64,000 nucleotides of DNA from an uncultured Lachnospiraceae bacterium (GTDB taxonomy: Bacteria > Bacillota > Clostridia > Lachnospirales > Lachnospiraceae): NCBI GenBank assembly GCA_947089905.1, contig CAMUMG010000001.1, positions 372,001 through 436,000 of the forward strand. Reading direction: 5' to 3'. The position numbers and the translations under genes are program-made. The notes under the pieces were generated by a model. That model saw only the letters and a program-made list of their open reading frames with translations, searched no databases and was not told the DNA's origin. Below, in pieces: positions 53,221 to 62,581 of this stretch. Each line of letters starts with the position of its first letter. Positions within the stretch are counted from its first letter, which is position 1.

Positions 53221-54345
53221 TTATTGTACTCCTACATTTTTTGTAATCGCTGCCGCTACGTCTTCTAAAGGTTCTACTTGATCTACTAAACCAGCCTCTG
53301 CAACGACTTTTGGCATTCCATATACTGTAGATGTAGCTTCATTTTGTGCAATAACATAAATATTACGCTTTTCATTTAATTGCTTAATTCCGAGTGTTCC
53401 ATCGCCTCCCATTCCAGTTAGAACAACGCAGGTAATATCGTCAAAGTCCGTATTTACAAGAGATTCATACATAATATCAGCACAAGGACGCAGTCCATTA
53501 CGAGGTGGTTCATCCGATAAAGCAATTTGATATTTTCCTCCTTTTCTTATAAGTCGCATCTGATTTCCACCCGGAGCAATATATACTGTTCCCTTTTCAA
53601 TAATATCTCCATGAGCAGCTTCTTTTACTTTAATTTGACTTAATTCATCCAACCGTTGTGCTAAAGAATTTGTAAATCCCTTTGGCATATGTTGTACTAA
53701 CAACATAGGAGCGTCTAAATTTTTTGGAAGTTTTGGAATAACCTGTTGAAGTGCTCTTGGTCCACCTGTAGAACAAGCAAGTGCAACTAACTTTTTGGCT
53801 TCTTTATTTACTGACTTATGTTCTTTTCTTACTACTTTTGCAGATACAATCTCCTGTAATGCCTTTGCAGCAGAAAATCCAATCTGTTTTGAATCTGTCT
53901 TTTTTATTGGAGCTTTTGTTGGATTAATATCAAGATTTGTTGCAACAGCAACCGTTTCCAAAATTTTCTGACGAAAGATCTCGTTTCTAGCCTCTATAAA
54001 ACTCTCTGGTTTGGTCACAAAATCAAAAGCACCTAACTCCAAACATTGGATTGTCTCTTTTGCTCCTTCTTTTGCAAGCGTACTTACAATAATGATTTTC
54101 TGCTTTAAATGAATTTTATTTAACTGCTCTAAAAACTGAATTCCATTCATCTTTGGCATATTGATATCTAAAATAATTGTATCATATTTTCTCGGATTAA
54201 GAGTTACTAAATCAAATGCCTCCAAACCATTCATTGCCAGATCTGCTACACATAATCTCTCATCACTTTTTATTATATCAGAAATAAGCCTTCTCATAAG
54301 TGCAGAATCATCAACTATTAAAATATTTTTCTTTTTTATTACCAT
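53221..54345 (-). CDS. cheB: Chemotaxis methylesterase CheB
   Basis: 374 residues. Receiver domain with phosphoacceptor Asp60 (YDTIILDINMPKMNG) and acidic pair DD (IVDDSALMRRL); linker at ~130-185; methylesterase domain with the catalytic Ser in LACSTGGPRALQQV, His in LVQHMPKGFTNSL and Asp in LTGMGGDGTLGI. It removes methyl groups from receptors and can deamidate them. No cheR is seen in the window. TAGGAGG precedes the ATG. Confidence 0.96.
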   Translation of the reverse strand: MVIKKKNILIVDDSALMRRLISDIIKSDERLCVADLAMNGLEAFDLVTLNPRKYDTIILDINMPKMNGIQFLEQLNKIHLKQKIIIVSTLAKEGAKETIQCLELGAFDFVTKPESFIEARNEIFRQKILETVAVATNLDINPTKAPIKKTDSKQIGFSAAKALQEIVSAKVVRKEHKSVNKEAKKLVALACSTGGPRALQQVIPKLPKNLDAPMLLVQHMPKGFTNSLAQRLDELSQIKVKEAAHGDIIEKGTVYIAPGGNQMRLIRKGGKYQIALSDEPPRNGLRPCADIMYESLVNTDFDDITCVVLTGMGGDGTLGIKQLNEKRNIYVIAQNEATSTVYGMPKVVAEAGLVDQVEPLEDVAAAITKNVGVQ

Positions 54346-54369
54346 GTGAGCCTCCTATTTTGACTTATT

Positions 54370-55257
54370 CTAATTTTTTCGACTTCGGTGTATATTAAAC
54401 AATTCAGTAAATAATTTAGATAGTCCTTTTTTTTCTTCTGGAATTATTACTTCTTCTCCTAATAAAACGGCTGCCAGTTTTGCAAGATCCTTCGAGGCTG
54501 GAGCTGTCGGATAAAGTATCGATACTGGTTTTTGTTGAATAATTGCTTTCGACATATAAGAATCTTTTTTAATCCCTCCAAGGTACTGTAAATCAATGCT
54601 CAAAAATTTATTTGCTACTACATTGATCTTCTCATAAATTTCTTTTCCCTCTTGTTCGGAATGAATTTGATTCGCTATCATTTTTATTTTCGTTTCTTTG
54701 ACAGAAAATTCTTTTTGATAATTTAGTGTTTTTAAAAGAGCATAGGCATCTGTAATAGAAGTTGGTTCTGGAGTTGCAACTAAAAGTACCTCTGCACTGG
54801 AAATTACAAATTCCAATACAGAATCTGTAATGCCAGCCCCTGTATCCACTATGATGATATCTGCTAATTCATCTAACTCTAATAATCTTTGAATTAAATA
54901 AATAATTTGATCTCTGGTCAATTTGGTCAATTCTTGAATTCCCGAACCACCAGAAATAAAACTTACATTTTCAACTCCGGGCGTTACAATATCTTTAATA
55001 TCCTTCCCTCGAAACATTAAATCTGCTAAATTATATTGGGGTCGAATTCCCATCATTACTTCAATATTTGCAAGCCCAAAGTCTGCATCAAAAATTACCA
55101 CTCGTTTCCCTAATTTGGAAAATTGAATTGCGAGATTAATGGATGTGCTTGATTTTCCTACACCTCCCTTTCCACTCGTAACAGTTAATACTCTAGCAAA
55201 CTTTTTAGATTCTTCTTGCTGTTTAACCAACTTTCTCAATTTTCCTGCCTGGTCCAT
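54370..55257 (-). CDS. flhG: MinD-like ATPase FlhG (YlxH)
   Basis: 295 residues. Deviant Walker A TSGKGGVGKSSTSINLA (about 27-43), switch I region FDADFGLANIEVMMG, and IIIVDTGAGITDSVLEFV. FlhG controls flagellar number and placement by acting on FlhF and on the switch proteins FliM/FliY. The N-terminal DQAGKLRKLVKQQ helix is the FlhF-activating motif. Its ATG follows the flhF stop directly (TAGATG), so translation is coupled. Confidence 0.95.
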   Translation of the reverse strand: MDQAGKLRKLVKQQEESKKFARVLTVTSGKGGVGKSSTSINLAIQFSKLGKRVVIFDADFGLANIEVMMGIRPQYNLADLMFRGKDIKDIVTPGVENVSFISGGSGIQELTKLTRDQIIYLIQRLLELDELADIIIVDTGAGITDSVLEFVISSAEVLLVATPEPTSITDAYALLKTLNYQKEFSVKETKIKMIANQIHSEQEGKEIYEKINVVANKFLSIDLQYLGGIKKDSYMSKAIIQQKPVSILYPTAPASKDLAKLAAVLLGEEVIIPEEKKGLSKLFTELFNIHRSRKN

Positions 55258-56457
55258 CTATTCATTTCCTCCCAAGATTTGTTTTGCAATACTTTGAGGG
55301 TTGATCTGTTCGATGTCATCCGGCACATTTTGTCCAAATGCCGCATAAGATAAGGGTGCTCCTGTCAACATTCGAATATTAAAAATATTTCCGATACTTC
55401 CCGTTTCATCGAGCTTAGTAAAAATCAACCGATAATTCGTTATCTCAGAATAAACCTCAGTAATCCGAATTAAATCACGGTATTTTGTTGTTGCACTTAA
55501 CACAAGATAAACTTCTCGTTCCTCTTCTGGAATTTTACATATTAAACGCTCTAAGTCATCTCTTTGTTCTCGATTTTTGTGGGAACGTCCTGCGGTATCT
55601 ACCAATACAATATCATAATCTGAAAATTTCTCTATCACATCTTGGAGTTCTTCTTCTGAATAAATAATGTGTAATGGTAAATCTAATATATTTGCATAAG
55701 TTCGTAATTGTTCTACCGCCGCAATTCGATACGTATCTGCAGTTACAAGTGCAACCTTTAATTTTTGTTTCATTTTGAGATTCGAAGCAATTTTAGCAAT
55801 TGTTGTTGTCTTTCCCACTCCAGTTGAACCGATAAAAAATACAAATTTCCTTTTTCCTTCTTGTGCTTCAATAGTCATTGGACGTCCCAATTTTAAGATT
55901 ATTTTTTGATAAACACTTGATAATACTTGATCAACTGGAGCATCCTTTTTCAGCTTTCCTTCAATATCTCCAATAATTTGATTTGCATATTGCTCATCTA
56001 CTTCATTTGTTACCATTTGGGTATAGAGTAATTGAAGGAACGGAAGATTAGGTTGTTCTTCCGTTTCTTTTACTTCCTTTTCCTTAGAAACTTCTTTTCC
56101 GTCTTGATTTTGAGTCAGTTGTTTTTCTAAAATTGACTGCAAATTATTTAAACGAGTTTCAATCGCAGAAGTATCCTTTTTTTCTTCTTCCTGTGTTATT
56201 TCTACCTCAACAGGCTTTGGAGTATCATAAATAATTTGAGGATTCTCTTTGATTGGCTCTTTTCGTTTTTCATCACTGTAATTTTTTCCCTCATCTACTG
56301 CTGCTGTCACTTCTACGACAGGCTTACGAAAAAGACGATAAATTCCACGGGGAGTAATTGTTTTAATATTCATTACTACCGCATTTTTCCCTAACTCATC
56401 TCTTGCTTGAATAATGGCCTCGGTTTCTGTTCTTGCCTGAAACTTTTTTATAATCAT
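55258..56457 (-). CDS. flhF: Flagellar assembly GTPase FlhF
   Basis: 399 residues. N-terminal basic segment (MIIKKFQARTETEAIIQARD), a variable acidic linker (KPVEVEITQEEEKKDTS), and the SRP-type NG domain: G1 FFIGSTGVGKTTTIAKIASN, G3 DIVLVDTAGRSHKN, G4 LIFTKLDETGSIGN. It marks the site of flagellar assembly at the membrane and is a relative of Ffh and FtsY. It starts 1 bp after flhA. Confidence 0.95.
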   Translation of the reverse strand: MIIKKFQARTETEAIIQARDELGKNAVVMNIKTITPRGIYRLFRKPVVEVTAAVDEGKNYSDEKRKEPIKENPQIIYDTPKPVEVEITQEEEKKDTSAIETRLNNLQSILEKQLTQNQDGKEVSKEKEVKETEEQPNLPFLQLLYTQMVTNEVDEQYANQIIGDIEGKLKKDAPVDQVLSSVYQKIILKLGRPMTIEAQEGKRKFVFFIGSTGVGKTTTIAKIASNLKMKQKLKVALVTADTYRIAAVEQLRTYANILDLPLHIIYSEEELQDVIEKFSDYDIVLVDTAGRSHKNREQRDDLERLICKIPEEEREVYLVLSATTKYRDLIRITEVYSEITNYRLIFTKLDETGSIGNIFNIRMLTGAPLSYAAFGQNVPDDIEQINPQSIAKQILGGNE

Positions 56458-56458
56458 T

Positions 56459-58492
56459 TTATGCTGTCACCATCCCAACTGACTGTAACTCTACATCTGA
56501 CTCAATTTCATTATAGGAAATTACAATTAAATCATGAAAGTAATCTTTAGAAAGCTTTTTAAAATACATTCGTACAATTGGAGAAGTTATAATAATAGGA
56601 TTTTTACCCAATTCTTCTAATTTTCCAACCTCACTTTGTACAGATTTCATGATATTTTGTGTTCTGGCAGGATCCATTGCCAGATATACTCCCTGTTCAG
56701 TCTGTTTTACTGTTCCCATAATCTCTTGTTCAATCTTTGGATCTAATGTTACAACACTTGTTGTTTCATTAGCAGGAAAATATTTGCTTGATATTGCACG
56801 TTTTAAACTTTGTCTTACATACTCTGTCAATACATCTGTATCCCTTGTTGTTGCTGCATAATCTGCTAAGGTTTCAAAAATAGTTACTAAATCTCGTATC
56901 GAAATTCCCTCTCTCAAAAGATTTTGTAATACTTTTTGGATTTCACCTACATTTAACAGTTTTGGTACTAATTCTGAAATTAAAGTCTGATTTGCTTCTT
57001 GTATATTGTTGATTAAATTTTGAACATCCTGTCTGGTTAAAAGTTCGTCTAAGTGCTGACGAATAATTTCTGTTAAATGTGTAGCAATAATGGAAGGAGG
57101 ATCGACAACAGTATATCCAAATGACTCTGCACGTTCTCTTTGACCTTCTGTAATCCAGATTGCTGGAAGATGGAAGGAAGGTTCAAATGTTGGAATTCCT
57201 GTAATCTCTTCCTCTACATATCCCGGATTCATCGCCATATAGTGATCGAATAAAATTTCTCCTTCACTAACTGAAATTCCTTTAATCTTAATAACATATT
57301 GATTTGGATTTAGCTGAATATTATCTCTTAAACGGATCGTAGGTACAATACATCCTAATTCTACTGCAATTTGACGTCTAATTAAAACAACACGATCTAA
57401 AAGATCTCCTCCCTGATTTGCGTCTGCTAGTGGAATAATTCCATATCCAAATTCCAATTCTATTGCATCGACCTGTAAAAGAGAAACTGCACTTTCTGGT
57501 CTTCGAATTTCCTCGGCATTTGTTTCTTCGGCAGTTGCTTCTTCTTCTATGTGTTGTACATTTACCTTCTTTGCAATCGTAGAACCAACTACAATAAAAA
57601 CCGTTCCATATACAGTAAAAACTAAAAATGGAAGTGGTGTCGCTATTCCCAAGAATATCATACTGCCACCTACCATATATAAAACCTTTGGAATAGAAAA
57701 TAACTGTTTTACTAAAATATCACCAATATCGGCTTCTTTCGAAACTTTTGTTACTAAAATACCAGTTGCAAGAGAAATCATTAAAGATGGAATCTGACTT
57801 ACCAGACCATCACCAATTGTGAGTAAAGCATACTCTTGAAAAGCATCTGCTGCTGCTAAACCATCTCTAGTCATTCCCATTACTACTCCACCAATAATAT
57901 TGACCAGTGTAATAATAAGACCTGCAACTGCATCTCCCTTTACATACTTTGTAGCACCATCCATTGAACCAAAAAATGCAGATTCATCTTGAATTTTTTC
58001 TCTGCGTTGCTTTGCCTGTTCATCTGTTATCGCACCTGTATTTAAATCGGCATCAATTGCCATTTGTTTTCCTGGCATTGCATCCAGAGTAAATCTTGCT
58101 GTAACTTCTGCTACACGATCAGAACCTTTATTGATTACCATAAATTGAACTAAAATTAGAATAATAAATACAATTACACCAACAACAATATTGCCAGCAC
58201 CTACAAATTGACCGAATTGACGAACAATTTCTCCTGGATCCCCTGTTGTTAATATCAATCTTGTCGATGATACATTTAAGGAAATTCGAAAAACAGTGGT
58301 AAACAATAAGATCATTGGGAAAGTAGACATATTTAGAACTTCCTGCGAAAACAGAGCGTTAAACAAGACAATCATTGCAACTGAAATGTTTAATGCAAGA
58401 AGAAAATCCAGTATGGTATTATTCATCGGCACAATCAAGAAAACGATTGCGGCTAAAATATAAATACCAATAAAAAAATCACCTTTTTTCAT
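56459..58492 (-). CDS. flhA: Flagellar export gate protein FlhA
   Basis: 677 residues. Eight membrane helices in the first ~320 (IAAIVFLIVPMNNTILDFLL onward), including the proton-coupling FHIPEP region (ARFTLDAMPGKQMAIDADLN), then the cytoplasmic nonameric-ring domain (about 340-677) that docks chaperone-substrate complexes. Part of the type III export apparatus with FlhB and FliP/Q/R. AAAGGAGG lies before the ATG. Confidence 0.96.
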   Translation of the reverse strand: MKKGDFFIGIYILAAIVFLIVPMNNTILDFLLALNISVAMIVLFNALFSQEVLNMSTFPMILLFTTVFRISLNVSSTRLILTTGDPGEIVRQFGQFVGAGNIVVGVIVFIILILVQFMVINKGSDRVAEVTARFTLDAMPGKQMAIDADLNTGAITDEQAKQRREKIQDESAFFGSMDGATKYVKGDAVAGLIITLVNIIGGVVMGMTRDGLAAADAFQEYALLTIGDGLVSQIPSLMISLATGILVTKVSKEADIGDILVKQLFSIPKVLYMVGGSMIFLGIATPLPFLVFTVYGTVFIVVGSTIAKKVNVQHIEEEATAEETNAEEIRRPESAVSLLQVDAIELEFGYGIIPLADANQGGDLLDRVVLIRRQIAVELGCIVPTIRLRDNIQLNPNQYVIKIKGISVSEGEILFDHYMAMNPGYVEEEITGIPTFEPSFHLPAIWITEGQRERAESFGYTVVDPPSIIATHLTEIIRQHLDELLTRQDVQNLINNIQEANQTLISELVPKLLNVGEIQKVLQNLLREGISIRDLVTIFETLADYAATTRDTDVLTEYVRQSLKRAISSKYFPANETTSVVTLDPKIEQEIMGTVKQTEQGVYLAMDPARTQNIMKSVQSEVGKLEELGKNPIIITSPIVRMYFKKLSKDYFHDLIVISYNEIESDVELQSVGMVTA

Positions 58493-58523
58493 TTGTACTT
58501 TCCTCCTTTCCTGTTCCCTATTT

Positions 58524-59684
58524 TTAACTTACTTTATTTTTTAAACTGTAGACATATGCCAAAACTTCTGCTGCCATCTGATAGAGTTCTGGCGGAATCT
58601 CTTGTTCCAGATCGACATTGTAATATAACATTCTTGCCAATGGCTTATTTTCTACAACTGGAACTTGATTTTCTTTTGCTACTTCCTTTATTTTCTGTGC
58701 CAATAAATCTGCTCCCTTTGCTACTAAAATTGGAGCATCTGATTTTTCTTTATCATAAAGCAGTGCACAAGCAAAATGGGTCGGGTTAGTAATGACAACA
58801 TCTGCTTCAGGCAGCCGCTGCATCATACGTCGTCGGGAAGCCTCTCTCATCCTCTGACGAATCTTTCCTTTTATTTGTGGATCTCCCTCAGAATTCTTAT
58901 ATTCGTCCTTAATTTCTTGTTTTGTCATTTTCATATCATTATGAAATTTATGTTTTTGATAAAAGTAATCAGCTACACCAATCACTAAAAAAACCAAACT
59001 AATTTTCATTCCAAGATCAATGACAATAGAACCAATTGTTATAATCGCTCCTGTTAGATTCATACCATAAAAAGTGCTAAGTAAAGCAATCTGATCTTTT
59101 AAGGTATTATAGACTAAAATAATAATAACCAAAATTTTGGCAATAGATTTAACTAACTCGATTAATTTTTCACCTGAAATAATCTTTTTAAAACCACTGA
59201 TTGGATTGAGTTTACTAAATTTCGGTCGTAATGGCTTACTGGTCGGTTTCCATTTTACCTGATAAATATTTAAAATAACTGCAACCAAAATACCTGCTAC
59301 TAAAATAGGAAGTACAATAGTTAAAATTTTTAATAAGTATCTTTTTATTAAATTTGAAACTAAAATAGAACTAAATTCCTCAACTGCATATGTAGAAATT
59401 ATACCATATGTCTGTTCAAAAACACCGATGAAATTATTTCCTATACTTCCAGCAAAGGATCTCAATATCAAAAATAAAGTCAAAAGTGCAGCGGCATTTA
59501 GTAACTCCTGACTTTTTGCTACCTGTCCCTCTTTTCTTGCATCACTTAACTTTTTGGGAGTTGGTTCTTCTGTTTTTTCTCCTCCCTTTCCTTCTTTTGC
59601 AAAAAATTGAAGTAAAAGCGGCAGTCTATTCTCTTCTTTTGTTCTATTTTCTTCGATATGGATGATATGTGGCTGTATTTTCAT
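58524..59684 (-). CDS. flhB: Flagellar export switch protein FlhB
   Basis: 386 residues. After a 35-residue N-terminal extension (KIQPHIIHIEENRTKEENRL) comes the usual EEPTPKKLSDARKEGQVAKS start, four membrane helices, and the cytoplasmic domain with the self-cleaving NPTHFACALLYDKEK. Cleavage at N|PTH switches export from rod/hook to filament substrates. The extension is longer than in most homologues; AUG with GGAGG upstream supports it. Confidence 0.95.
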   Translation of the reverse strand: MKIQPHIIHIEENRTKEENRLPLLLQFFAKEGKGGEKTEEPTPKKLSDARKEGQVAKSQELLNAAALLTLFLILRSFAGSIGNNFIGVFEQTYGIISTYAVEEFSSILVSNLIKRYLLKILTIVLPILVAGILVAVILNIYQVKWKPTSKPLRPKFSKLNPISGFKKIISGEKLIELVKSIAKILVIIILVYNTLKDQIALLSTFYGMNLTGAIITIGSIVIDLGMKISLVFLVIGVADYFYQKHKFHNDMKMTKQEIKDEYKNSEGDPQIKGKIRQRMREASRRRMMQRLPEADVVITNPTHFACALLYDKEKSDAPILVAKGADLLAQKIKEVAKENQVPVVENKPLARMLYYNVDLEQEIPPELYQMAAEVLAYVYSLKNKVS

Positions 59685-59715
59685 ATTTAGCCTCCATGCT
59701 ATGACTTCTTTTAGG

Positions 59716-60483
59716 CTATCTTAAATAACTTACTGCCCTTTTCATCATTTCTACTGTTTCTTCTAAAATAAAATCCGTTACATATGGTAGCATTCCGATC
59801 ATAAAAATAAGGACTGTCAATCCTACCAAGACTTTTAATTGTAAACCAATCACAAACATATTCATTTGTGGTGCTACTTTTGCTAAGATCCCAAGTACAA
59901 TATTTATAATTAAAATTGTAGCAAACATTGGTAGGATAATCCGAAATCCAAGAATAAAAAAATCTTTTAAAAAATCTAGCATAGATATATAAATTTCTGA
60001 ATTAATAATGGTGGTACCGACAGGAATCAACTGGAAAGAATCACATATTGCTCTTAATACAATATGGTGCATATCTGTTACTAAAAACATTAAAGTAACT
60101 GCATAGGTATAAAAATTTGCTGTAATTGTAACTTGATTATTGGTAAGTGGATCAAATTCTGTTACCATTGAGAATCCAATTTCCATATCCATCAAACGTC
60201 CAGAGAAGGAAAGAATCTGGAAACTAATATTTGCAAAAAATCCCATGATAAGTCCAGCTAATACCTCTTTTCCTATTAATACAGTATACTCCACACTTGT
60301 AGAATAGGAAAGTGGTTCATAAGGCAATATCTCAAATAAAAGAAAAGATAACAGCATCGCAAACAATAATTTTACCCGTTGCGGAATATTTCTAAGGTTA
60401 AAAATTGGTGCAGTATAAAGAAATGCAGTAATTCTCGCTAAAATACAAAGGTAAAATTCAAACTGTTCTACGGTAAATGTCAT
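59716..60483 (-). CDS. fliR: Flagellar export gate protein FliR
   Basis: 255 residues, about six membrane helices: FTVEQFEFYLCILARITAFL, MDMEIGFSMVTEFDPLTNNQ (conserved central loop) and LKVLVGLTVLIFMIGMLPYV. FliR joins FliP and FliQ in the helical export-gate core. Follows fliQ by 27 bp. Confidence 0.94.
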   Translation of the reverse strand: MTFTVEQFEFYLCILARITAFLYTAPIFNLRNIPQRVKLLFAMLLSFLLFEILPYEPLSYSTSVEYTVLIGKEVLAGLIMGFFANISFQILSFSGRLMDMEIGFSMVTEFDPLTNNQVTITANFYTYAVTLMFLVTDMHHIVLRAICDSFQLIPVGTTIINSEIYISMLDFLKDFFILGFRIILPMFATILIINIVLGILAKVAPQMNMFVIGLQLKVLVGLTVLIFMIGMLPYVTDFILEETVEMMKRAVSYLR

Positions 60484-60510
60484 GAAAACACAGTCCCTTC
60501 TGCCATTATT

Positions 60511-60783
60511 TTATCCTCGGATATAAAACTCAAAGTTTAATGCCAGATATTCAAAAAACTGAACTACTGATCGCAAAATCCAATTCCCAAATAGCATCAA
60601 TATCAAAAAAATTCCAATAAACTTTGGAACAAAAGTTAATGTCTGTTCCTGAATTGAAGTTACTGTCTGCAAAATACTTACTATTAATCCAATTACTAAA
60701 GAAACCAACAACATAGGTGCTGATACTTTAATAATTAAAAGTAATGTCTGCCGCAGTAATCCGATTAATATATCCTCATTCAT
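60511..60783 (-). CDS. fliQ: Flagellar export gate protein FliQ
   Basis: 90 residues from MNEDILIGLLRQTLLLIIKV, two helices joined by LQTVTSIQEQTLTFVPK. Start fixed by GGGGGAG 5 nt upstream of ATG 60783; a longer in-frame form would overlap fliP by 49 bp. FliQ packs around FliP/FliR in the gate. Confidence 0.95.
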   Translation of the reverse strand: MNEDILIGLLRQTLLLIIKVSAPMLLVSLVIGLIVSILQTVTSIQEQTLTFVPKFIGIFLILMLFGNWILRSVVQFFEYLALNFEFYIRG

Positions 60784-60794
60784 CTTCACTCCCC

Positions 60795-61709
60795 CTAATA
60801 GAGCGTAAATGTTTTTACTACCTGCCCAATAATCAAATTCCATCCATCTGCCATAATGAATAAAAGAATTTTAAATGGCATAGAAATTGTTGTAGGAGGA
60901 AGCATCATCATACCCATTGACATCAGGGTAGAAGCTACTACCATATCAATCACAATAAATGGAATATAAATTAAAAAGCCAATAATAAATGCAGTTCTTA
61001 ATTCATTAATAATAAATGCAGGAATCAATACAGTTGTTGGAATATCATCTCTTGTCTGAATATCATCAGAAGAAATACCTGCAACCTCTAAAAAGAGATT
61101 TAGATCCTTTTCGCTTCTGGAATTATCCATCTGGGTAAATATAAAATCCCGAATACAATTTTCGGCATTTTTAAATGCCTCTTCTTGTGTAATCTCTCCT
61201 GCTGTTAAAGGTTCAACTGCATCACTATTAATCTTCATAAAAGTTGGAGACATAATAAATAACGTTAAAAACAACGCCAAACCAACCATAACCTGATTGG
61301 GTGGTGTTGTTTGAGTACCAATCGCCGTTCTTAAAAAATGCAGGGAAACGATGATCCTAGTAAAAGAAGTCACCATAATCAAAATCGATGGAGCTAACGT
61401 AATCACTGTCAGCAATAGCAGCATCTTCAAAGTAGCTGCAAGAGAATCTTCCTCTCCTGTTGATATACTAAATTGATAATTTCCGATGTTGCCTGTCAAA
61501 TTGTTATTGCCATTTGAATCATTCTCTGTAGGATTCGTCTGTTTATCGCTTTCTCCGGCTGTGCTACCCTCCGTACTTGTCACTCCTGTGCCTGTTGCCT
61601 TGACCAAAACACAAGTACGACAGACAAAAGTCAATATACTGATCGTTATAAAGAGAAAACAAAATCCCCATAACTTTCTTATTCTAATTTTACGCTTTCT
61701 CTGCTGCAT
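60795..61709 (-). CDS. fliP: Flagellar export gate protein FliP
   Basis: 304 residues. N-terminal signal-like segment (LWGFCFLFITISILTFVCR), then an unusual ~50-residue Gly/Ser/Thr/Asn-rich stretch (STEGSTAGESDKQTNPTEND), and the FliP core: TVITLAPSILIMVTSFTRII, LRTAIGTQTTPPNQVMVGLA, PFIVIDMVVASTLMSMGMMM. Start chosen at ATG 61709 with AAAGG upstream; TTG 61718 is possible. The long linker after the signal is an oddity. Confidence 0.94.
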   Translation of the reverse strand: MQQRKRKIRIRKLWGFCFLFITISILTFVCRTCVLVKATGTGVTSTEGSTAGESDKQTNPTENDSNGNNNLTGNIGNYQFSISTGEEDSLAATLKMLLLLTVITLAPSILIMVTSFTRIIVSLHFLRTAIGTQTTPPNQVMVGLALFLTLFIMSPTFMKINSDAVEPLTAGEITQEEAFKNAENCIRDFIFTQMDNSRSEKDLNLFLEVAGISSDDIQTRDDIPTTVLIPAFIINELRTAFIIGFLIYIPFIVIDMVVASTLMSMGMMMLPPTTISMPFKILLFIMADGWNLIIGQVVKTFTLY

Positions 61710-61754
61710 GAATATCAACCTTTTCTGTTGTTGTTCTATATTTAGTTTCTATTT

Positions 61755-62168
61755 TTAGGATTCTTTGTCTTTTTCTTCCTTTTTATTTTGTTTTGCAGAA
61801 AATACTGCAAATACTTCTGCAAAACCCACCTGTTTTTTTTCTTCTTCAATATTTAAAATAATTTCTTCTTCTGATAATTCTATCAGTTTTGTCACAGAAT
61901 CTTTTGTGATAGCAATGACAAGATATCTTGTTCCTGTTTTAATTAATTGTAGATTCTTTCCGGGAGCTACAGAACATACTTCAATTATTCTAAAGTTTCC
62001 ATTCTTTTGTCTACCCATTTGTTTTTTTCCGATAAACTTTGTAACAAAATAACTTGCTGCGATCATAATAACACAAAGAATAAGAATTCCGGCCAGTTCC
62101 AGCCAATCAGAAAAGCCGGAACTACCCGAAACAAGGAATCCTCTGTTTAAAAGATACGATTGCATCAT
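61755..62168 (-). CDS. fliO: FliO-like flagellar protein
   Basis: 137 residues. One membrane helix (LELAGILILCVIMIAASYFV) followed by a small basic/beta region (GNFRIIEVCSVAPGKNLQLI, TRYLVIAITKDSVTKLIEL) typical of FliO, which helps FliP complex assembly. The C-terminus is charged. Its start overlaps the cheY stop (ATGATG across the TGA), so it is coupled to cheY. Confidence 0.85.
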   Translation of the reverse strand: MMQSYLLNRGFLVSGSSGFSDWLELAGILILCVIMIAASYFVTKFIGKKQMGRQKNGNFRIIEVCSVAPGKNLQLIKTGTRYLVIAITKDSVTKLIELSEEEIILNIEEEKKQVGFAEVFAVFSAKQNKKEEKDKES

Positions 62169-62527
62169 CCAACAGCCTTTTTTACTGCCTCTAAAACACG
62201 ATCTGCCTGAAATGGTTTTACAATAAAATCCTTTGCTCCAGACTGAATAGACTCAATTACCATTGCCTGTTGCCCCATAGCAGAACACATAATAACAACT
62301 GCTGAAGGATCTGTTTGTTTAATCTTTTTGAGTGCATCAATTCCACTCATCTCAGGCATTGTAATATCCATCATAACTAAATCTGGCTTTGTTTCATTAT
62401 ACTTTTCTACTGCCTTTAGACCATTCTCCGCTTCTCCTGCGATGTTGTAGCCATTCTTTGTTAAAATATCCTTAATCATCATTCTCATAAAAGCTGCGTC
62501 ATCACAAATTAATATACTCTTTGCCAT
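62165..62527 (-). CDS. cheY: Chemotaxis response regulator CheY
   Basis: 120 residues, a lone receiver domain: acidic pair Asp9/Asp10 in LICDDAAFMRMMI, phosphoacceptor Asp54 in LVMMDITMPEMSG, and Lys in DFIVKPFQADRV. CheA-P phosphorylates it; CheC and FliY remove phosphate; CheY-P acts on the switch proteins FliM/FliY, encoded just upstream. Confidence 0.96.
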   Translation of the reverse strand: MAKSILICDDAAFMRMMIKDILTKNGYNIAGEAENGLKAVEKYNETKPDLVMMDITMPEMSGIDALKKIKQTDPSAVVIMCSAMGQQAMVIESIQSGAKDFIVKPFQADRVLEAVKKAVG

Positions 62528-62581
62528 ATTGATTTCTCCTATCCTTTTTTATAATAATATGTTTGATACATGGATGCTCGA

